NCBI RefSeq assembly: GCF_001429395.1
Contig: NZ_LMJT01000001.1
Location: forward strand, 648,740 to 712,739
Length of the DNA stretch: 64,000 nucleotides
Direction of reading: 5' to 3'
From: Allobosea sp. Root381
GTDB lineage: Bacteria > Pseudomonadota > Alphaproteobacteria > Rhizobiales > Beijerinckiaceae
Shown here: piece after piece, positions 26,735 through 36,962 of the stretch
How the letters are laid out: the number at the start of each line of letters is the position of its first letter
Numbering within the stretch: the stretch's first letter is position 1
The notes under the pieces: model-generated
What the model was told of the DNA's origin: nothing
Database searches by the model: none
What the model saw: the letters and a program-made list of their open reading frames with translations, nothing else
Position numbers and translations under genes: made by a program

Positions 26735-27622
26735 ATGACCACCATCGCCTTCATCGGCCTCGGCAATATGGGCGGCCCGATGGCCGGCAACCTCGTCAAG
26801 GCGGGGCATGAGGTCCGCGCCTTCGATCTCGTCGAGGCGTCGCGTCAGGCAGCAGCCGAGCTCGGCGTCAGCATCGCCGCTTCGGGGCAAGAGGCCGTGG
26901 CCGAGGCCGACATCGTCGTCACCATGCTGCCGGCGGGCAAGCATGTGCTGTCCGTCTGGGCCGACATCCTGCCGGAGGTGAAGAAGGGTGCCCTGCTGAT
27001 CGATTCCTCGACCATCGATGTCGACAGCGCGCGCAAGGCGCATGCGATGGCGGACGAGCATGGCTGCCTCTCGCTCGATGCGCCGGTCTCGGGCGGCGTC
27101 GGCGGGGCGACCGCCGGCACGCTGACCTTCATGGTCGGCGGCTCGGACGACGCCTTCGCGATCGGCGCGCCGGTCCTCGAGGCGATGGGGCGGCGCATCG
27201 TGCATTGCGGCGCGGCCGGTAATGGCCAGGCGGCCAAGATCTGCAACAACATGATCCTCGGCATCTCGATGATCGGGGTCTCGGAAGCCTTCGTGCTGGC
27301 CGAGAAGCTCGGCCTCTCGCACCAGGCGCTGTTCGACGTCGCCTCGACCTCTTCGGGGCAATGCTGGTCGCTGACGACCTATTGCCCCGTGCCGGGACCG
27401 GTTCCAACCTCCCCCGCCAACAACGACTACAAGCCCGGATTCGCCTCGGCGCTGATGCTGAAGGACCTCAAGCTTTCGCAGGAGGCGGCCCAAGCGGCCG
27501 GCGCCTCGACGCCGCTCGGCGCGGCCGCGACGCAGCTCTACGGGCTGCACAATGCCTGGGGTGAAGGCGGCGCCGACTTCTCGGCCATCGTGCATCTGCT
27601 GCGCGGCCGCGATGCCACATGA
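26735..27622 (+). CDS. mmsB: 3-Hydroxyisobutyrate dehydrogenase
   Basis: A 295-residue NAD-dependent beta-hydroxyacid dehydrogenase. The Rossmann loop GLGNMGGPMAGNL is at 8–20, the substrate motif DAPVSGGVGGATAGTL at 115–130, and catalytic Lys168 in GNGQAAKICNNM. It oxidises 3-hydroxyisobutyrate to methylmalonate semialdehyde, the substrate of mmsA upstream. The ATG at 26735 has AAGGAG 7 bases before it. The promoter may overlap the higB start, since only about 60 bases separate them. Confidence 0.93.
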   Translation: MTTIAFIGLGNMGGPMAGNLVKAGHEVRAFDLVEASRQAAAELGVSIAASGQEAVAEADIVVTMLPAGKHVLSVWADILPEVKKGALLIDSSTIDVDSARKAHAMADEHGCLSLDAPVSGGVGGATAGTLTFMVGGSDDAFAIGAPVLEAMGRRIVHCGAAGNGQAAKICNNMILGISMIGVSEAFVLAEKLGLSHQALFDVASTSSGQCWSLTTYCPVPGPVPTSPANNDYKPGFASALMLKDLKLSQEAAQAAGASTPLGAAATQLYGLHNAWGEGGADFSAIVHLLRGRDAT

Positions 27623-27682
27623 AAGCCGCCGGCCCGGAAGCGTGCTTGCGTGAGATGATGGCGCGGGGTTAGGACGGTTGAC

Positions 27683-28639
27683 ATGAACGACGCCTCCCGC
27701 CCCCGCGAACGCTCGGCCCTGACCGGGTTCGCCGTCAACAAGCTCGACCGGCGCGAGGACCTGCGCAACAAGCACGACGCGGTAGGCGCGCTTCGCAACC
27801 GGTCCGACACGCGGATCGCGGTCGTCGCAGGCGATACGCCGATCCTGAAGCGCATCGACGGCGAGGCTCTGTCGGTCTGGTTCAGCCATGGCGAGACGGA
27901 GTCCCTCGGCGAAGGGCTGGAAGAGGCATTCCTCGGCCTCGCGCCCGACGGAGCGCCGCGCTTCGGCCGGTTGCTGGATCGGTCGCTCGTCGAGCCGTTG
28001 CGGGAGCGGCCCGAACTCTTCGTCACCGATCTGCGTTCGGTCGCGCTGAAGCGCCTCGTGCCGGAGGACGAACTCGGCCCGCTCGGCCAGGGCAAGGCGC
28101 TGCTCGACTGGCATGCCCGGCACCGTTTCTGCGCTCAGTGCGGCGGCCCGACCAGCCTCGGCGCCTCGGGCTGGAAGCGAGAATGCAGCGCCTGCGGCGC
28201 CCAGCACTTCCCGCGTACGGACCCGGTCGTGATCATGCTGGTTACGCGGGGCGACAGCTGCCTGCTCGCACGGCAGGCCCGCTTCGCGCCGGGGATGTAT
28301 TCCTGCATCGCCGGCTTCGTCGAGCCGGGCGAGACCTTCGAGGATGCCGTACGCCGCGAGAGCTGGGAAGAGGCCGGCCTGCGCGTCGGGACCGTCCGCT
28401 ACATCGCGTCGCAACCCTGGCCGTTCCCATCTTCGCTGATGATCGGCTGCATCGCCCAGGCCCTCAACGACGACATCGTGCTCGACATGACCGAGCTCGA
28501 GGCCGGGCGCTGGTTCTCGCGGGAGGAAGCCCTCCAGATGCTGGAAGGCGCGCATACGGAAGGGTTCACAAGCCCGCAGCACCTCGCCATCGCGAACACC
28601 CTACTGAGGGCGTGGGCGGTCGACGGGGAAGAGCCGTAA
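27683..28639 (+). CDS. nudC: NADH pyrophosphatase / RNA decapping hydrolase NudC
   Basis: A 318-residue Nudix hydrolase with the NudC order: an N-terminal domain, a zinc ribbon (Cys150, Cys153, Cys168, Cys171), and a Nudix box GFVEPGETFEDAVRRESWEE at 211–230. NudC splits NADH into NMNH and AMP and removes NAD caps from RNA 5' ends. A single gene, convergent with pheA with only 16 bases between the stops. Confidence 0.94.
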   Translation: MNDASRPRERSALTGFAVNKLDRREDLRNKHDAVGALRNRSDTRIAVVAGDTPILKRIDGEALSVWFSHGETESLGEGLEEAFLGLAPDGAPRFGRLLDRSLVEPLRERPELFVTDLRSVALKRLVPEDELGPLGQGKALLDWHARHRFCAQCGGPTSLGASGWKRECSACGAQHFPRTDPVVIMLVTRGDSCLLARQARFAPGMYSCIAGFVEPGETFEDAVRRESWEEAGLRVGTVRYIASQPWPFPSSLMIGCIAQALNDDIVLDMTELEAGRWFSREEALQMLEGAHTEGFTSPQHLAIANTLLRAWAVDGEEP

Positions 28640-28655
28640 GCGGCGAGGCAGGCCG

Positions 28656-29507
28656 CTACGCGCCGGCCTCGGGGAAGCTGTCGCGGAAGGGGTTGGCCGG
28701 GTAGACGCCGAGGATCTTCACCTCCTTCGAGAAGAAGGCGAGTTCGTCGAGCGCGCGGCGCAGCGCCGGGTCGTCCGGATGTCCCTCGACATCGGCGTAG
28801 AACATGGTCGCCGAGAAGGCCCCGTCGACCATGTAGCTTTCGAGCTTGGTCATGTTGATGCCGTTCGTGGCGAAGCCGCCCATCGCCTTGTAGAGCGCCG
28901 CCGGCAGGTTGCGGACCTGGAAGATCAGCGTCGTCAGCGTCTTACTGCCCTGGCGGGCGAATTCGGGGTATTTCGAGAGCACGACGAAGCGGGTGGTGTT
29001 GTGCTTCTCGTCCTCGATGTCCTCCATCAGGATCTCGAGGCCGTAGACTTCCGCGGCGATGCGCGGCGCGATCGCGGCGCGGGTGAGATCCGCGGCTTCC
29101 GCCACCTGCCTGGCGGAGCCAGCCGTGTCCGCCGCGACCTCGGCCTTGAGACCGAGCTTGCGGATGATCTTTCGGCATTGGCCGAGCGCATGGATATGGC
29201 TCTGCACGGTCTTGAGCGTCGCCAGTGTCGCGCCCTTCACTGCCATCAGATGGAAGCGGATCGGCAGGAAGTGCTCGCCGATGATGTGCAGGCCCGAACG
29301 CGGCAGCAGGTGATGGATGTCGGCGACGCGCCCGGCGATCGAGTTCTCGATCGGGATCATGCCATAGCGTGCCGTGCCGTCGGACACCGCGGCCAGCGCG
29401 TCCTCGAAGGTCGCGCAGGGCAGGAGTTCGCAATCCGGGAAGACCTGGAGGGCGGCCTGCGAGGAGAAGGCCCCGGGCTCGCCCTGATAGGACACGATGA
29501 CGGACAT
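28656..29507 (-). CDS. pheA: Prephenate dehydratase
   Basis: A 283-residue monofunctional enzyme turning prephenate into phenylpyruvate for phenylalanine synthesis. The catalytic domain (1–180) contains IPIENSIAGRV and NTTRFVVL (the conserved Thr-Arg-Phe). A C-terminal ACT domain (about 195–270) begins TLIFQVRNLPAALYKAMGGF and would sense phenylalanine; its usual ESRP motif is reduced to LESY. It begins 2 bases after the kdsB stop and is surely co-transcribed with it. Confidence 0.94.
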   Translation of the reverse strand: MSVIVSYQGEPGAFSSQAALQVFPDCELLPCATFEDALAAVSDGTARYGMIPIENSIAGRVADIHHLLPRSGLHIIGEHFLPIRFHLMAVKGATLATLKTVQSHIHALGQCRKIIRKLGLKAEVAADTAGSARQVAEAADLTRAAIAPRIAAEVYGLEILMEDIEDEKHNTTRFVVLSKYPEFARQGSKTLTTLIFQVRNLPAALYKAMGGFATNGINMTKLESYMVDGAFSATMFYADVEGHPDDPALRRALDELAFFSKEVKILGVYPANPFRDSFPEAGA

Positions 29508-29509
29508 GG

Positions 29510-30253
29510 TCAGGCTCCGGCGCGGGCTTCGAGGATCGCGCGGGCGCGATCGAGGTCATGGGGCGTGTCGACGCCGAGCGGCACGTCGTCGACGACGATG
29601 ATGTCGATGCGCATGCCGTCCTCGACGGCGCGCAGTTGCTCCAGCCGCTCGCGCTTCTCCAAGGGCGACGGCGGCAGCGCGACGAAACGGTCGAGCGCCC
29701 GGCGGCGATAGGCGTAGAGTCCGATATGGTGATAGAGCGGCCCCTCGCCGCTCGGAGCCGTGGCGCGGGTGAAATAGAGCGCGCGCATGCGGCCAGCGCC
29801 GATCTCGCTGGCAATCGCCTTGACGACGCTCGGCTCCGTGCTCTCCTCCTCGCGCGTGATGACCGCAGCCAGCGTCACGATATCGACCGCCGGATCCGAT
29901 AGCGGGCCGACCGAGGCCGCGATGACGCGCGGATCGATCGTCGGCAGATCGCCCTGGACGTTGACGATGACGTCGTGCCTGCCCGCCGGATCGAGGATGT
30001 CGGCGGCTTCCTTGATGCGGTCCGAGCCGGAGGGGTGATCGTCGCGGGTCATCACCGCGACGCCGCCGGCGGCCTCCACGGCAGCGGCGATCTCGGCGGA
30101 ATCGGTCGCGACCGCCACCGGGCCGATCCCCGCTTCGACGGCCCGCCGCCAGACATGGACGATCATCGCCTCGCCGCCGATATCCGCGAGAGGTTTGCCC
30201 GGCAGGCGCGTTGCGGTCATGCGCGCGGGGATAAGGATCAGCGGGTCAGGCAT
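29510..30253 (-). CDS. kdsB: 3-Deoxy-manno-octulosonate cytidylyltransferase
   Basis: A 247-residue CMP-Kdo synthetase for lipopolysaccharide inner-core assembly. The nucleotide-binding start [19 protein letters not shown], the [15 protein letters not shown] motif and [12 protein letters not shown] are all in place. The ATG at 30253 gives the standard N terminus. It is the first gene of a kdsB–pheA operon, divergent from the cytochrome c gene, an arrangement common in Hyphomicrobiales. Confidence 0.94.
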   Translation of the reverse strand: MPDPLILIPARMTATRLPGKPLADIGGEAMIVHVWRRAVEAGIGPVAVATDSAEIAAAVEAAGGVAVMTRDDHPSGSDRIKEAADILDPAGRHDVIVNVQGDLPTIDPRVIAASVGPLSDPAVDIVTLAAVITREEESTEPSVVKAIASEIGAGRMRALYFTRATAPSGEGPLYHHIGLYAYRRRALDRFVALPPSPLEKRERLEQLRAVEDGMRIDIIVVDDVPLGVDTPHDLDRARAILEARAGA

Positions 30254-30455
30254 GGCGGCGAGAGGGACTCGGTGGCAGCGGCGCGCGGGCGCGACGGGAA
30301 GCGGCAAATAGTCTCAAAGCGGAGCGTGCTTATACGAGTTGCAATGAAGCGCGCAAAGCGGTTAAGCAACGCTCCTGTGTCGGCGCTGCGAGGCCCCGGC
30401 CAATGCGCTGTATTGCCTCCCGCGCCCTGCGCCGGTGGCCGAGGGTTCGGATACG

Positions 30456-30998
30456 ATGAATATCGAAGCCAACAAGATCGCCGGTGCGGCACTCTCAACG
30501 CTTCTGGTGGTCATGAGCCTCAACATGGTCGCCGGCATCGTGTTCGCGCCGAAGAAGCCGGCCGTGCCGGGCTTCGACCTGCCGAGCGCCGAGCCCGCTG
30601 CCGGAGCCAGCGCGGCCGCTGCTCCCGTCGCCGACGAGCCGATCGCGGTCCGCCTCGCCAAGGCCGATCCGGCCAAGGGCGAGAAGGCCGTCGGCGCATG
30701 CAAGGCCTGCCACACCTTCGAGAAGGGTGGCGCCAACAAGATCGGCCCGCATCTCTTCGACGTCTATGGCCGCGCCGAGGGTGCCGTCGCAGGCTTCAAC
30801 TATTCGGCGGCGATGAAAGGCCGCAACGACAAGAACTGGGACGCCGAGGCGCTCGACAGCTTCCTGAAGAATCCGAAGGCCTATGTCCCCGGCACCATTA
30901 TGGCCTATGCCGGCATGAGCCGCCCCGACACCCGCGCCGACGTCGTCGCCTATCTCAACACGCTGGCCGACGCGCCGAAGCCGCTGCCGACGCCCTGA
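30456..30998 (+). CDS. cycM: Membrane-anchored cytochrome c (CycM-like)
   Basis: A 180-residue class I cytochrome c. An uncleaved N-terminal anchor (about 8–30) and a Pro/Ala-rich linker precede the haem domain. The haem motif CKACH is at 82–86 and the Met ligand probably in GTIMAYAGM. CycM-type proteins shuttle electrons from the bc1 complex to the aa3 oxidase. The ATG at 30456 gives the conserved NKIAGA start; a GTG seven codons earlier is in frame. A terminator follows. Confidence 0.92.
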   Translation: MNIEANKIAGAALSTLLVVMSLNMVAGIVFAPKKPAVPGFDLPSAEPAAGASAAAAPVADEPIAVRLAKADPAKGEKAVGACKACHTFEKGGANKIGPHLFDVYGRAEGAVAGFNYSAAMKGRNDKNWDAEALDSFLKNPKAYVPGTIMAYAGMSRPDTRADVVAYLNTLADAPKPLPTP

Positions 30999-31031
30999 GC
31001 GGCATTCCTGATCAGCGCTGATGAATTCGTG

Positions 31032-31062
31032 AAGCCGGGCCAGTTGCCCGGCTTTTCGTTTT
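31032..31062 (+). terminator. Rho-independent terminator of the cytochrome c gene
   Basis: A 9-bp perfect stem AAGCCGGGC/GCCCGGCTT around a 5-base loop is followed by TTTTCGTTTT. It lies 34 bases past the cytochrome c stop and separates it from the yej operon. Confidence 0.88.
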
Positions 31063-31196
31063 GCGGCGTTTTTCTTGCACCGGCCATGCTGTTGCCGCCA
31101 CGATGGCGTCGTGTGTCATGGTTGCGCCCGCTCCCCGGGCGCGCGACACCAATCCAGGGGCGATTCGTGCGCCCGTCGATGAGGAGAAGCGCCAAG

Positions 31197-33068
31197 ATGA
31201 CGACCCGCATCACCCGCCGCCGCGTTCTCGAAGCCGGCATGCTCGCCGCGGCGGGAGCGGCGCTGCCGGGCGGCTTGAGCGGGCGTGCCTTCGCGCAGGA
31301 GGCGGAGCTGCACGGCCTCTCGACCTTCGGCGAGCTCGGCCTGCCGCCGGACTTTCCGCATTTCCCCTATGTGAACCCCAAGGCGCCGAAGGGCGGCACG
31401 CTGACGATCCAGATTAAGCGCGGCAGTGGGAACCAGAGCTTCGACACCTTCAACACGCTCAACACCTTCGTGCTGCAGGGCGACGGCGCGGCCGGCATGG
31501 ATGCCTGCTTCGACAGCCTGATGTCCGGATCGGGCGACGAGCCCGGCACGCTCTACGGCCTGCTGGCGAAGAGCGTTTCGGTGTCGGCCGACAAGCTGAC
31601 CTATCGCTTCCGGCTGCGGCCCGAAGCGCGCTTCCATGACGGCACGCGCGTCACCGCAGCCGACGTCGCCTTCTCGATGAACATCCTGAAGAGCAAGGGC
31701 CACCCCTCCTTTCGCCTGATGCTCAACGAACTGGCCTCGGCCACGGCCGAAAGCGAGGATGTCTTCATCGCGCAACTCTCGCCCAAGCGCAGCCGCGACC
31801 TGCACCTCATCGTCGCCGGCATGCCGGTCTTCTCGGAGAAATTCTGGTCGAACCGCAACTTCGAGGCCTCGACGCTGGAGCCGCCGCTCGGCTCGGGCGC
31901 CTACAAGGTCGGCCGCTTCGAGCAGGGCCGCTTCATCGAGTTCGAACGCGTCGCGGATTACTGGGGCAAGGACCTGCCCGTGAATATCGGCGTCAACAAT
32001 TTCGACCGCGTGCGCTGGGAGTATTTCCGCGACCGGCAGGTGGCGTTCGAGGCCTTCAAGAGCGGCGTCATCACCTTCCAGGAGGAATTCACCTCGCGCA
32101 TCTGGGCGACCGGCTACGATTTTCCGGCAATCCACGAGGGCAAGGTCAAGAAGGAAGCCTTGCCGAAGACCGACCCTGTCGGCTCGCAGGGCTGGATCTT
32201 CAACCTGCGCCGCGAGAAATTCGCCGATCCGCGAATTCGCGAGGCTCTCGGGCTCTGCTTCGATTTCGAGTGGACGCGCAAGACCATCATGTTCGGCTCC
32301 TATGAGCGCATGACCTCCTATTTCGAGAATTCGGATTCGAAGGCCGTCGGCAAGCCGTCCACTGAAGAGCTTGCGCTGCTCGAGCCGTTCCGCGGCAAGG
32401 TCCCGGACGAGGTCTTCGGCGAGCCCTGGCTGCCGCCGGTCTCGGATGGCTCGGGCAGCGACCGCGCCTTGCTGCGCCGCGCCGACGAAATGCTGCGCGC
32501 GGCCGGCTGCAAGCGCGAGGGCAACGTCCTGAAGCTGCCGAACGGCCAGCCCTTCGAGATCGAGTTCCTCGACTCCCAAGGGGCGCTCCAGCCGCACACC
32601 CAGCCCTTCCAAGCCAATCTGAAGCGGCTCGGCATCAACGCCACCTCGCGCCTGGTCGACCCGGCGCAGTATCAGCGGCGAACGCAGGAGTTCGACTTCG
32701 ACGTGATCAGCATGGCGCTCAGCGGCAGCGCGATCCCAAGCGACACGCTCAGGGTCGTCTACGGCTCGCAGGCCGCCAAGACGCCGGGCTCGCGCAATCT
32801 CGGCGGCGTTTCAAGCCCGGCGATCGACGCGATGATCGAGGCAATCGGTCAGGCCGACAGCTATGCCGAAGTCGTCGTCGCCGCGAAATGCCTCGACCGG
32901 CTGCTGCGGGCCGGGCGCTACTGGATCCCGATGTGGTGGAATGACGAGGAATGGCTCGCCTATTGGGACATGTTCGACCGGCCGCAGACCAAGCCGAAAT
33001 ACGGCTCCGGCGCGCCGGGCATCTGGTGGTACAACGCCGAGAAGGCGAAGCGGATCGGGAAGGCTTAA
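31197..33068 (+). CDS. yejA: Peptide ABC transporter binding protein (YejA family)
   Basis: A 623-residue family 5 solute-binding protein. It begins with a Tat-like signal (TRITRRRVLEAGMLAAAGAA, cleavage near FAQ) and then EAELHGLSTFGELGLPPDFP, typical of YejA, the binding protein of the microcin C/oligopeptide importer YejABEF. The ATG at 31197 follows GAGGAG by about 11 bases; the ATG six codons earlier is possible. It heads a four-gene transport operon and acts in the periplasm. Confidence 0.9.
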   Translation: MTTRITRRRVLEAGMLAAAGAALPGGLSGRAFAQEAELHGLSTFGELGLPPDFPHFPYVNPKAPKGGTLTIQIKRGSGNQSFDTFNTLNTFVLQGDGAAGMDACFDSLMSGSGDEPGTLYGLLAKSVSVSADKLTYRFRLRPEARFHDGTRVTAADVAFSMNILKSKGHPSFRLMLNELASATAESEDVFIAQLSPKRSRDLHLIVAGMPVFSEKFWSNRNFEASTLEPPLGSGAYKVGRFEQGRFIEFERVADYWGKDLPVNIGVNNFDRVRWEYFRDRQVAFEAFKSGVITFQEEFTSRIWATGYDFPAIHEGKVKKEALPKTDPVGSQGWIFNLRREKFADPRIREALGLCFDFEWTRKTIMFGSYERMTSYFENSDSKAVGKPSTEELALLEPFRGKVPDEVFGEPWLPPVSDGSGSDRALLRRADEMLRAAGCKREGNVLKLPNGQPFEIEFLDSQGALQPHTQPFQANLKRLGINATSRLVDPAQYQRRTQEFDFDVISMALSGSAIPSDTLRVVYGSQAAKTPGSRNLGGVSSPAIDAMIEAIGQADSYAEVVVAAKCLDRLLRAGRYWIPMWWNDEEWLAYWDMFDRPQTKPKYGSGAPGIWWYNAEKAKRIGKA

Positions 33069-33074
33069 GGCGGC

Positions 33075-34160
33075 ATGCTGAGCTACATCGCCCGCCGCCT
33101 CGCGCTGATGGTGCCGACTTTGTTCGGCATCCTGCTGATTTCCTTCGTGATTGTGCAGTTCGCACCGGGCGGGCCGGTCGAGCGCGTGATCTCGCAGCTC
33201 CAGAACCCCAATAGCGGCGGCGTGTCCGACCGCGTCGGCGGCGGGGGCGGCGATGCCGGGGCCCAGTCCGGCGATTCCTCCTATCGCGGCGCGCAGGGGC
33301 TGGACCCCGCCTTCATCAAGGAGCTCGAGCAGCAGTTCGGGTTCGACAAGCCGGCGCATGAGCGCTTCCTGAAGATGCTCGGCGACTATGTCCGCTTCGA
33401 TTTCGGCCGCAGCTATTTCCGCGACGCGCCGGTGCTGCAGCTCATCAAGGAAAAGCTGCCGGTGTCGATCTCGCTGGGCCTGTGGATGACGCTGCTCTCT
33501 TATGCCGTCTCGATCCCGCTCGGCATTCGCAAGGCGGTGAAGGACGGCTCCCGCTTCGATACCTGGACGAGCGCGGTCGTCATCGTCGGCTACGCCATTC
33601 CCGGCTTCCTGTTCGCAATCCTGCTGATCGTGCTTTTCGCCGGCGGGTCCTTCTGGCAGATCTTCCCCTTGCGAGGGCTGCATTCCGACAACTTCTCGCA
33701 ACTCAGCTTCTTCGGGAAGATCGTCGACTATCTCTGGCACATCGCCTTGCCGGTCACCGCGATGGCGCTCGGTGCATTCGCAACCTCGACGCTCCTGACA
33801 AAGAACTCCTTCCTCGACGAAATCCGGAAGCAATATGTCCTGACCGCCCGGATGAAGGGGCTGTCCGAACGCGGCGTGCTCTATGGGCATGTCTTCCGCA
33901 ATGCGATGCTGATCGTGATCGCCGGGTTTCCCGGGGCCTTCGTCGGTGCGCTCTTCGCCGGGTCGCTGCTGATCGAGACGATCTTCTCGCTCGACGGGCT
34001 GGGCCTCTTGTCCTTCGAGGCGATCGTCAATCGCGACTATCCGGTCGTCTTCGCCAATCTCTACATCTTCTCGCTGATCGGCCTCCTCGTGCATCTCATC
34101 ACCGACCTGACCTACACCTGGGTCGACCCCCGCATCGATTTCGAGACGCGGGAAACCTGA
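33075..34160 (+). CDS. yejB: Peptide ABC transporter permease YejB
   Basis: A 361-residue DppB/OppB-type permease. The first helix is [20 protein letters not shown]; a Gly-rich periplasmic insert [20 protein letters not shown] follows at about 55–75, typical of YejB. The ATPase-docking loop with [20 protein letters not shown] is near the C terminus. The start lies 6 bases after the yejA stop. Confidence 0.93.
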   Translation: MLSYIARRLALMVPTLFGILLISFVIVQFAPGGPVERVISQLQNPNSGGVSDRVGGGGGDAGAQSGDSSYRGAQGLDPAFIKELEQQFGFDKPAHERFLKMLGDYVRFDFGRSYFRDAPVLQLIKEKLPVSISLGLWMTLLSYAVSIPLGIRKAVKDGSRFDTWTSAVVIVGYAIPGFLFAILLIVLFAGGSFWQIFPLRGLHSDNFSQLSFFGKIVDYLWHIALPVTAMALGAFATSTLLTKNSFLDEIRKQYVLTARMKGLSERGVLYGHVFRNAMLIVIAGFPGAFVGALFAGSLLIETIFSLDGLGLLSFEAIVNRDYPVVFANLYIFSLIGLLVHLITDLTYTWVDPRIDFETRET

Positions 34161-34161
34161 G

Positions 34162-35334
34162 ATGAGCGACACGTTGCTGGAAGCTCCGCCGCCTGCCGCC
34201 ACGCACGCGGCTCTCCCACCCGCGCCGGACCGCGCGGGCTGGCTCAAGCTCTCGCCGATCAACCGGCGCAGGCTGAACAGCTTCAAGGCGAACAAGCGCG
34301 GCTGGTGGTCGCTCTGGATATTCCTCGTGCTGTTCGTGCTCTCGCTCTTTGCGGAGTTCCTCGCCAACGACCGGCCGCTGGTCGTGCGCTACAAGGACGA
34401 GTGGCTGTTCCCGGTCGCCGTGAACTATCCCGAAGAAAAATTCGGCGGCTTCCTCGCCACCACCGATTACCGCGACCCCGTCATCGCCAAGGAGATCGGC
34501 GAGAACGGCTTCGCGATCTGGCCGCCGATACGCTACAGCTACCGCACACATAATCTCGACCTGCCGGTGCCGGCGCCGGCGCCGCCGACCTGGATGCTCA
34601 AGGACGAGCAGTGCAAGACAATCGCCGAGCGGACCGGCGGAACGGGCTGCCGCGACCTCGAATGGAACTGGCTCGGCACCGATGACCAGGGCCGCGACGT
34701 CGTCGCGCGGCTGATCTACGGCTTCCGCATCTCGATCCTGTTCGGGCTGATCCTGTGCGGCTTCTCCTCGGTGATCGGAATCACAGCAGGCGCTATACAG
34801 GGCTATTTCGGCGGCTGGACCGATCTGATCTTCCAACGCATCATCGAGATCTGGACCTCGATCCCCGCGCTCTATCTGCTGATCATCGTCGCGGCGATCA
34901 TCACGCCGAGCTTCTTCGTGCTGCTGGGAATTCTGCTGCTGTTCTCCTGGGTCGCGCTCGTCGGCGTGGTACGCGCGGAGTTCCTGCGGGCGCGCAACTT
35001 CGAATATGTCCGCGCCGCGCGCGCGCTCGGGCTCTCGAACCGCGCCATCATGGTCAAGCACCTGCTGCCGAATGCGATGGTCGCGACGCTGACCTTCCTG
35101 CCATTCATCCTGAACGGCTCGATCACGACGCTGACCTCGCTCGACTTCCTCGGCTTTGGCCTGCCTCCGGGGTCGCCCTCGCTCGGCGAATTGCTGGCGC
35201 AGGGCAAGTCGAACCTGCAGGCGCCCTGGCTCGGTCTCTCCGGCTTCATGGTGATCGCGCTGATGCTGTCGCTGCTGATCTTCATCGGCGAGGCGGTCCG
35301 GGACGCATTCGACCCGCGGAAGACGTTCGCATGA
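34162..35334 (+). CDS. yejE: Peptide ABC transporter permease YejE
   Basis: A 390-residue OppC-type permease. It has an N-terminal cytoplasmic stretch, a helix at about 45–65 and a long periplasmic loop (about 70–180) with [20 protein letters not shown] before the remaining helices. The EAA-like loop is [20 protein letters not shown]. It begins 1 base after the yejB stop and overlaps the yejF start. Confidence 0.93.
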   Translation: MSDTLLEAPPPAATHAALPPAPDRAGWLKLSPINRRRLNSFKANKRGWWSLWIFLVLFVLSLFAEFLANDRPLVVRYKDEWLFPVAVNYPEEKFGGFLATTDYRDPVIAKEIGENGFAIWPPIRYSYRTHNLDLPVPAPAPPTWMLKDEQCKTIAERTGGTGCRDLEWNWLGTDDQGRDVVARLIYGFRISILFGLILCGFSSVIGITAGAIQGYFGGWTDLIFQRIIEIWTSIPALYLLIIVAAIITPSFFVLLGILLLFSWVALVGVVRAEFLRARNFEYVRAARALGLSNRAIMVKHLLPNAMVATLTFLPFILNGSITTLTSLDFLGFGLPPGSPSLGELLAQGKSNLQAPWLGLSGFMVIALMLSLLIFIGEAVRDAFDPRKTFA

Positions 35335-36959
35335 GCGCACCCCTCCTCTCCGTCCAGGACCTCTCTGTCGCCTTCCGCCAGGGCGGGAGCGAGACGCTCG
35401 CCGTCGACCGCGTTTCCTTCGACCTCGCCAAGGGCGAGACGCTCGCCATCGTCGGCGAGTCGGGCTCGGGCAAGTCGGTCTCGGCGCTGTCGATCCTCAA
35501 GCTGCTGAACTATCCCGCAGCCCACCACCCCTCCGGCAGGGTCGTCTTCAACGGCCAGGACCTGCTCGGAGCGGATGAGGACGCGATGCGCAAGGTGCGC
35601 GGCAACGACATCACCATGGTGTTCCAGGAACCGATGACCTCGCTCAACCCGCTGCACATGATCCAGCGGCAGATCGGCGAGATTTTGGAGCTACACAAGG
35701 GGCTGCGTGGCGACGCAGCCAGGGCGCGAACGCTCGAGCTGCTTGAGCTCGTCGGCATCCGCGATGCGGCGAGCCGGCTCGAGGCTTATCCGCACCAGCT
35801 TTCCGGCGGGCAACGCCAGCGCGTGATGATCGCGATGGCGCTCGCCAACGAGCCGGAACTGCTGATCGCGGACGAGCCGACCACGGCGCTCGACGTGACG
35901 GTGCAGGCGCAGATCCTGAAGCTGCTCAAGGAGCTGCAGAGCCGGCTCGGCATGGCGATGCTGTTCATCACCCACGACCTCGGCATCGTGCGGCGCATCG
36001 CCGACCGGGTCTGCGTCATGCTGAAGGGCAAGATCGTCGAGCAGGGGCCGGTGGCCGAGATATTCGGCAACCCGCAGCACGAATACACCCAGCGGCTGCT
36101 GGCAGCGGAGCCGAAGGGCCGCCCGGCGGCGGTGCCGGCTGATGCCGCGACGCTCGTCGATGCCGGGCCGATCAAGGTCTGGTTCCCGATCAAGACCGGC
36201 TTCCTGCGCCGGACGACCGGCCATGTGAAGGCGGTCGACGGCATCTCGATCAAGGTGCGAGAGGGCGAGACGCTCGGCGTCGTCGGCGAATCCGGCTCGG
36301 GCAAGACCACGCTCGGCCTGGCGATCCTGCGGCTGATCTCCTCGGAAGGTCCGATCCTCTTCCTGGGTGACCGTATCGACGGGCTGTCGAGCAAGCAGGT
36401 GCGGCCGAAGCGCAAGGATCTGCAGGTGGTCTTCCAGGATCCGTATGGCTCGCTCTCGCCGCGCATGTCGGTGGCCGACATCGTGGCGGAAGGGCTGACC
36501 GTGCAGCAGAACGAGTTGTCCTATGAGCGCCAGCGCGAGATCGTGGCGCAGGCCCTCAGCGATGTCGGGCTCGACCCCTCCGCCATGGACCGGTATCCGC
36601 ATGAATTCTCCGGCGGCCAGCGCCAACGCATTGCGATCGCCCGCGCCATGGCGCTCGATCCGCGCTTCGTCGTTCTCGACGAGCCGACCTCGGCACTCGA
36701 CATGTCGGTTCAGGTCCAGATCGTCGAGCTGCTGCGCGGCCTGCAGGCCAAGCGCCGGCTCGGCTATCTCTTCATCAGCCACGATCTCAAGGTCGTGCGG
36801 GCCATGGCTCATCGCGTCCTGGTGATGCAGAACGGCAAGGTCGTCGAGGAAGGACCGGCGGAGGCGATCTTCTCGGAGCCGCGCGAGCCCTATACGCAGG
36901 CGCTGCTCGCCGCCGCGCTCAACCTCGAACCGGCTGCAGCGACCGCGGTGAGAGACTGA
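35331..36959 (+). CDS. yejF: Peptide ABC transporter double ATPase YejF
   Basis: A 542-residue ATPase with two nucleotide-binding domains. Walker A motifs are [13 protein letters not shown] (first half) and [13 protein letters not shown] (second half). ABC signatures are [15 protein letters not shown] and [15 protein letters not shown], with DEPTTALD and DEPTSALD after them. It energises uptake through YejBE. The ATG overlaps the yejE stop (ATGA). Confidence 0.94.
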   Translation: MSAPLLSVQDLSVAFRQGGSETLAVDRVSFDLAKGETLAIVGESGSGKSVSALSILKLLNYPAAHHPSGRVVFNGQDLLGADEDAMRKVRGNDITMVFQEPMTSLNPLHMIQRQIGEILELHKGLRGDAARARTLELLELVGIRDAASRLEAYPHQLSGGQRQRVMIAMALANEPELLIADEPTTALDVTVQAQILKLLKELQSRLGMAMLFITHDLGIVRRIADRVCVMLKGKIVEQGPVAEIFGNPQHEYTQRLLAAEPKGRPAAVPADAATLVDAGPIKVWFPIKTGFLRRTTGHVKAVDGISIKVREGETLGVVGESGSGKTTLGLAILRLISSEGPILFLGDRIDGLSSKQVRPKRKDLQVVFQDPYGSLSPRMSVADIVAEGLTVQQNELSYERQREIVAQALSDVGLDPSAMDRYPHEFSGGQRQRIAIARAMALDPRFVVLDEPTSALDMSVQVQIVELLRGLQAKRRLGYLFISHDLKVVRAMAHRVLVMQNGKVVEEGPAEAIFSEPREPYTQALLAAALNLEPAAATAVRD

Positions 36960-36962
36960 AGC

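Noticed and set aside
26687..28582. 631-codon minus-strand frame opposite mmsB and nudC
   Set aside because: It spans two real plus-strand genes and the gap between them, with low-complexity Arg/Glu/Ala sequence only.
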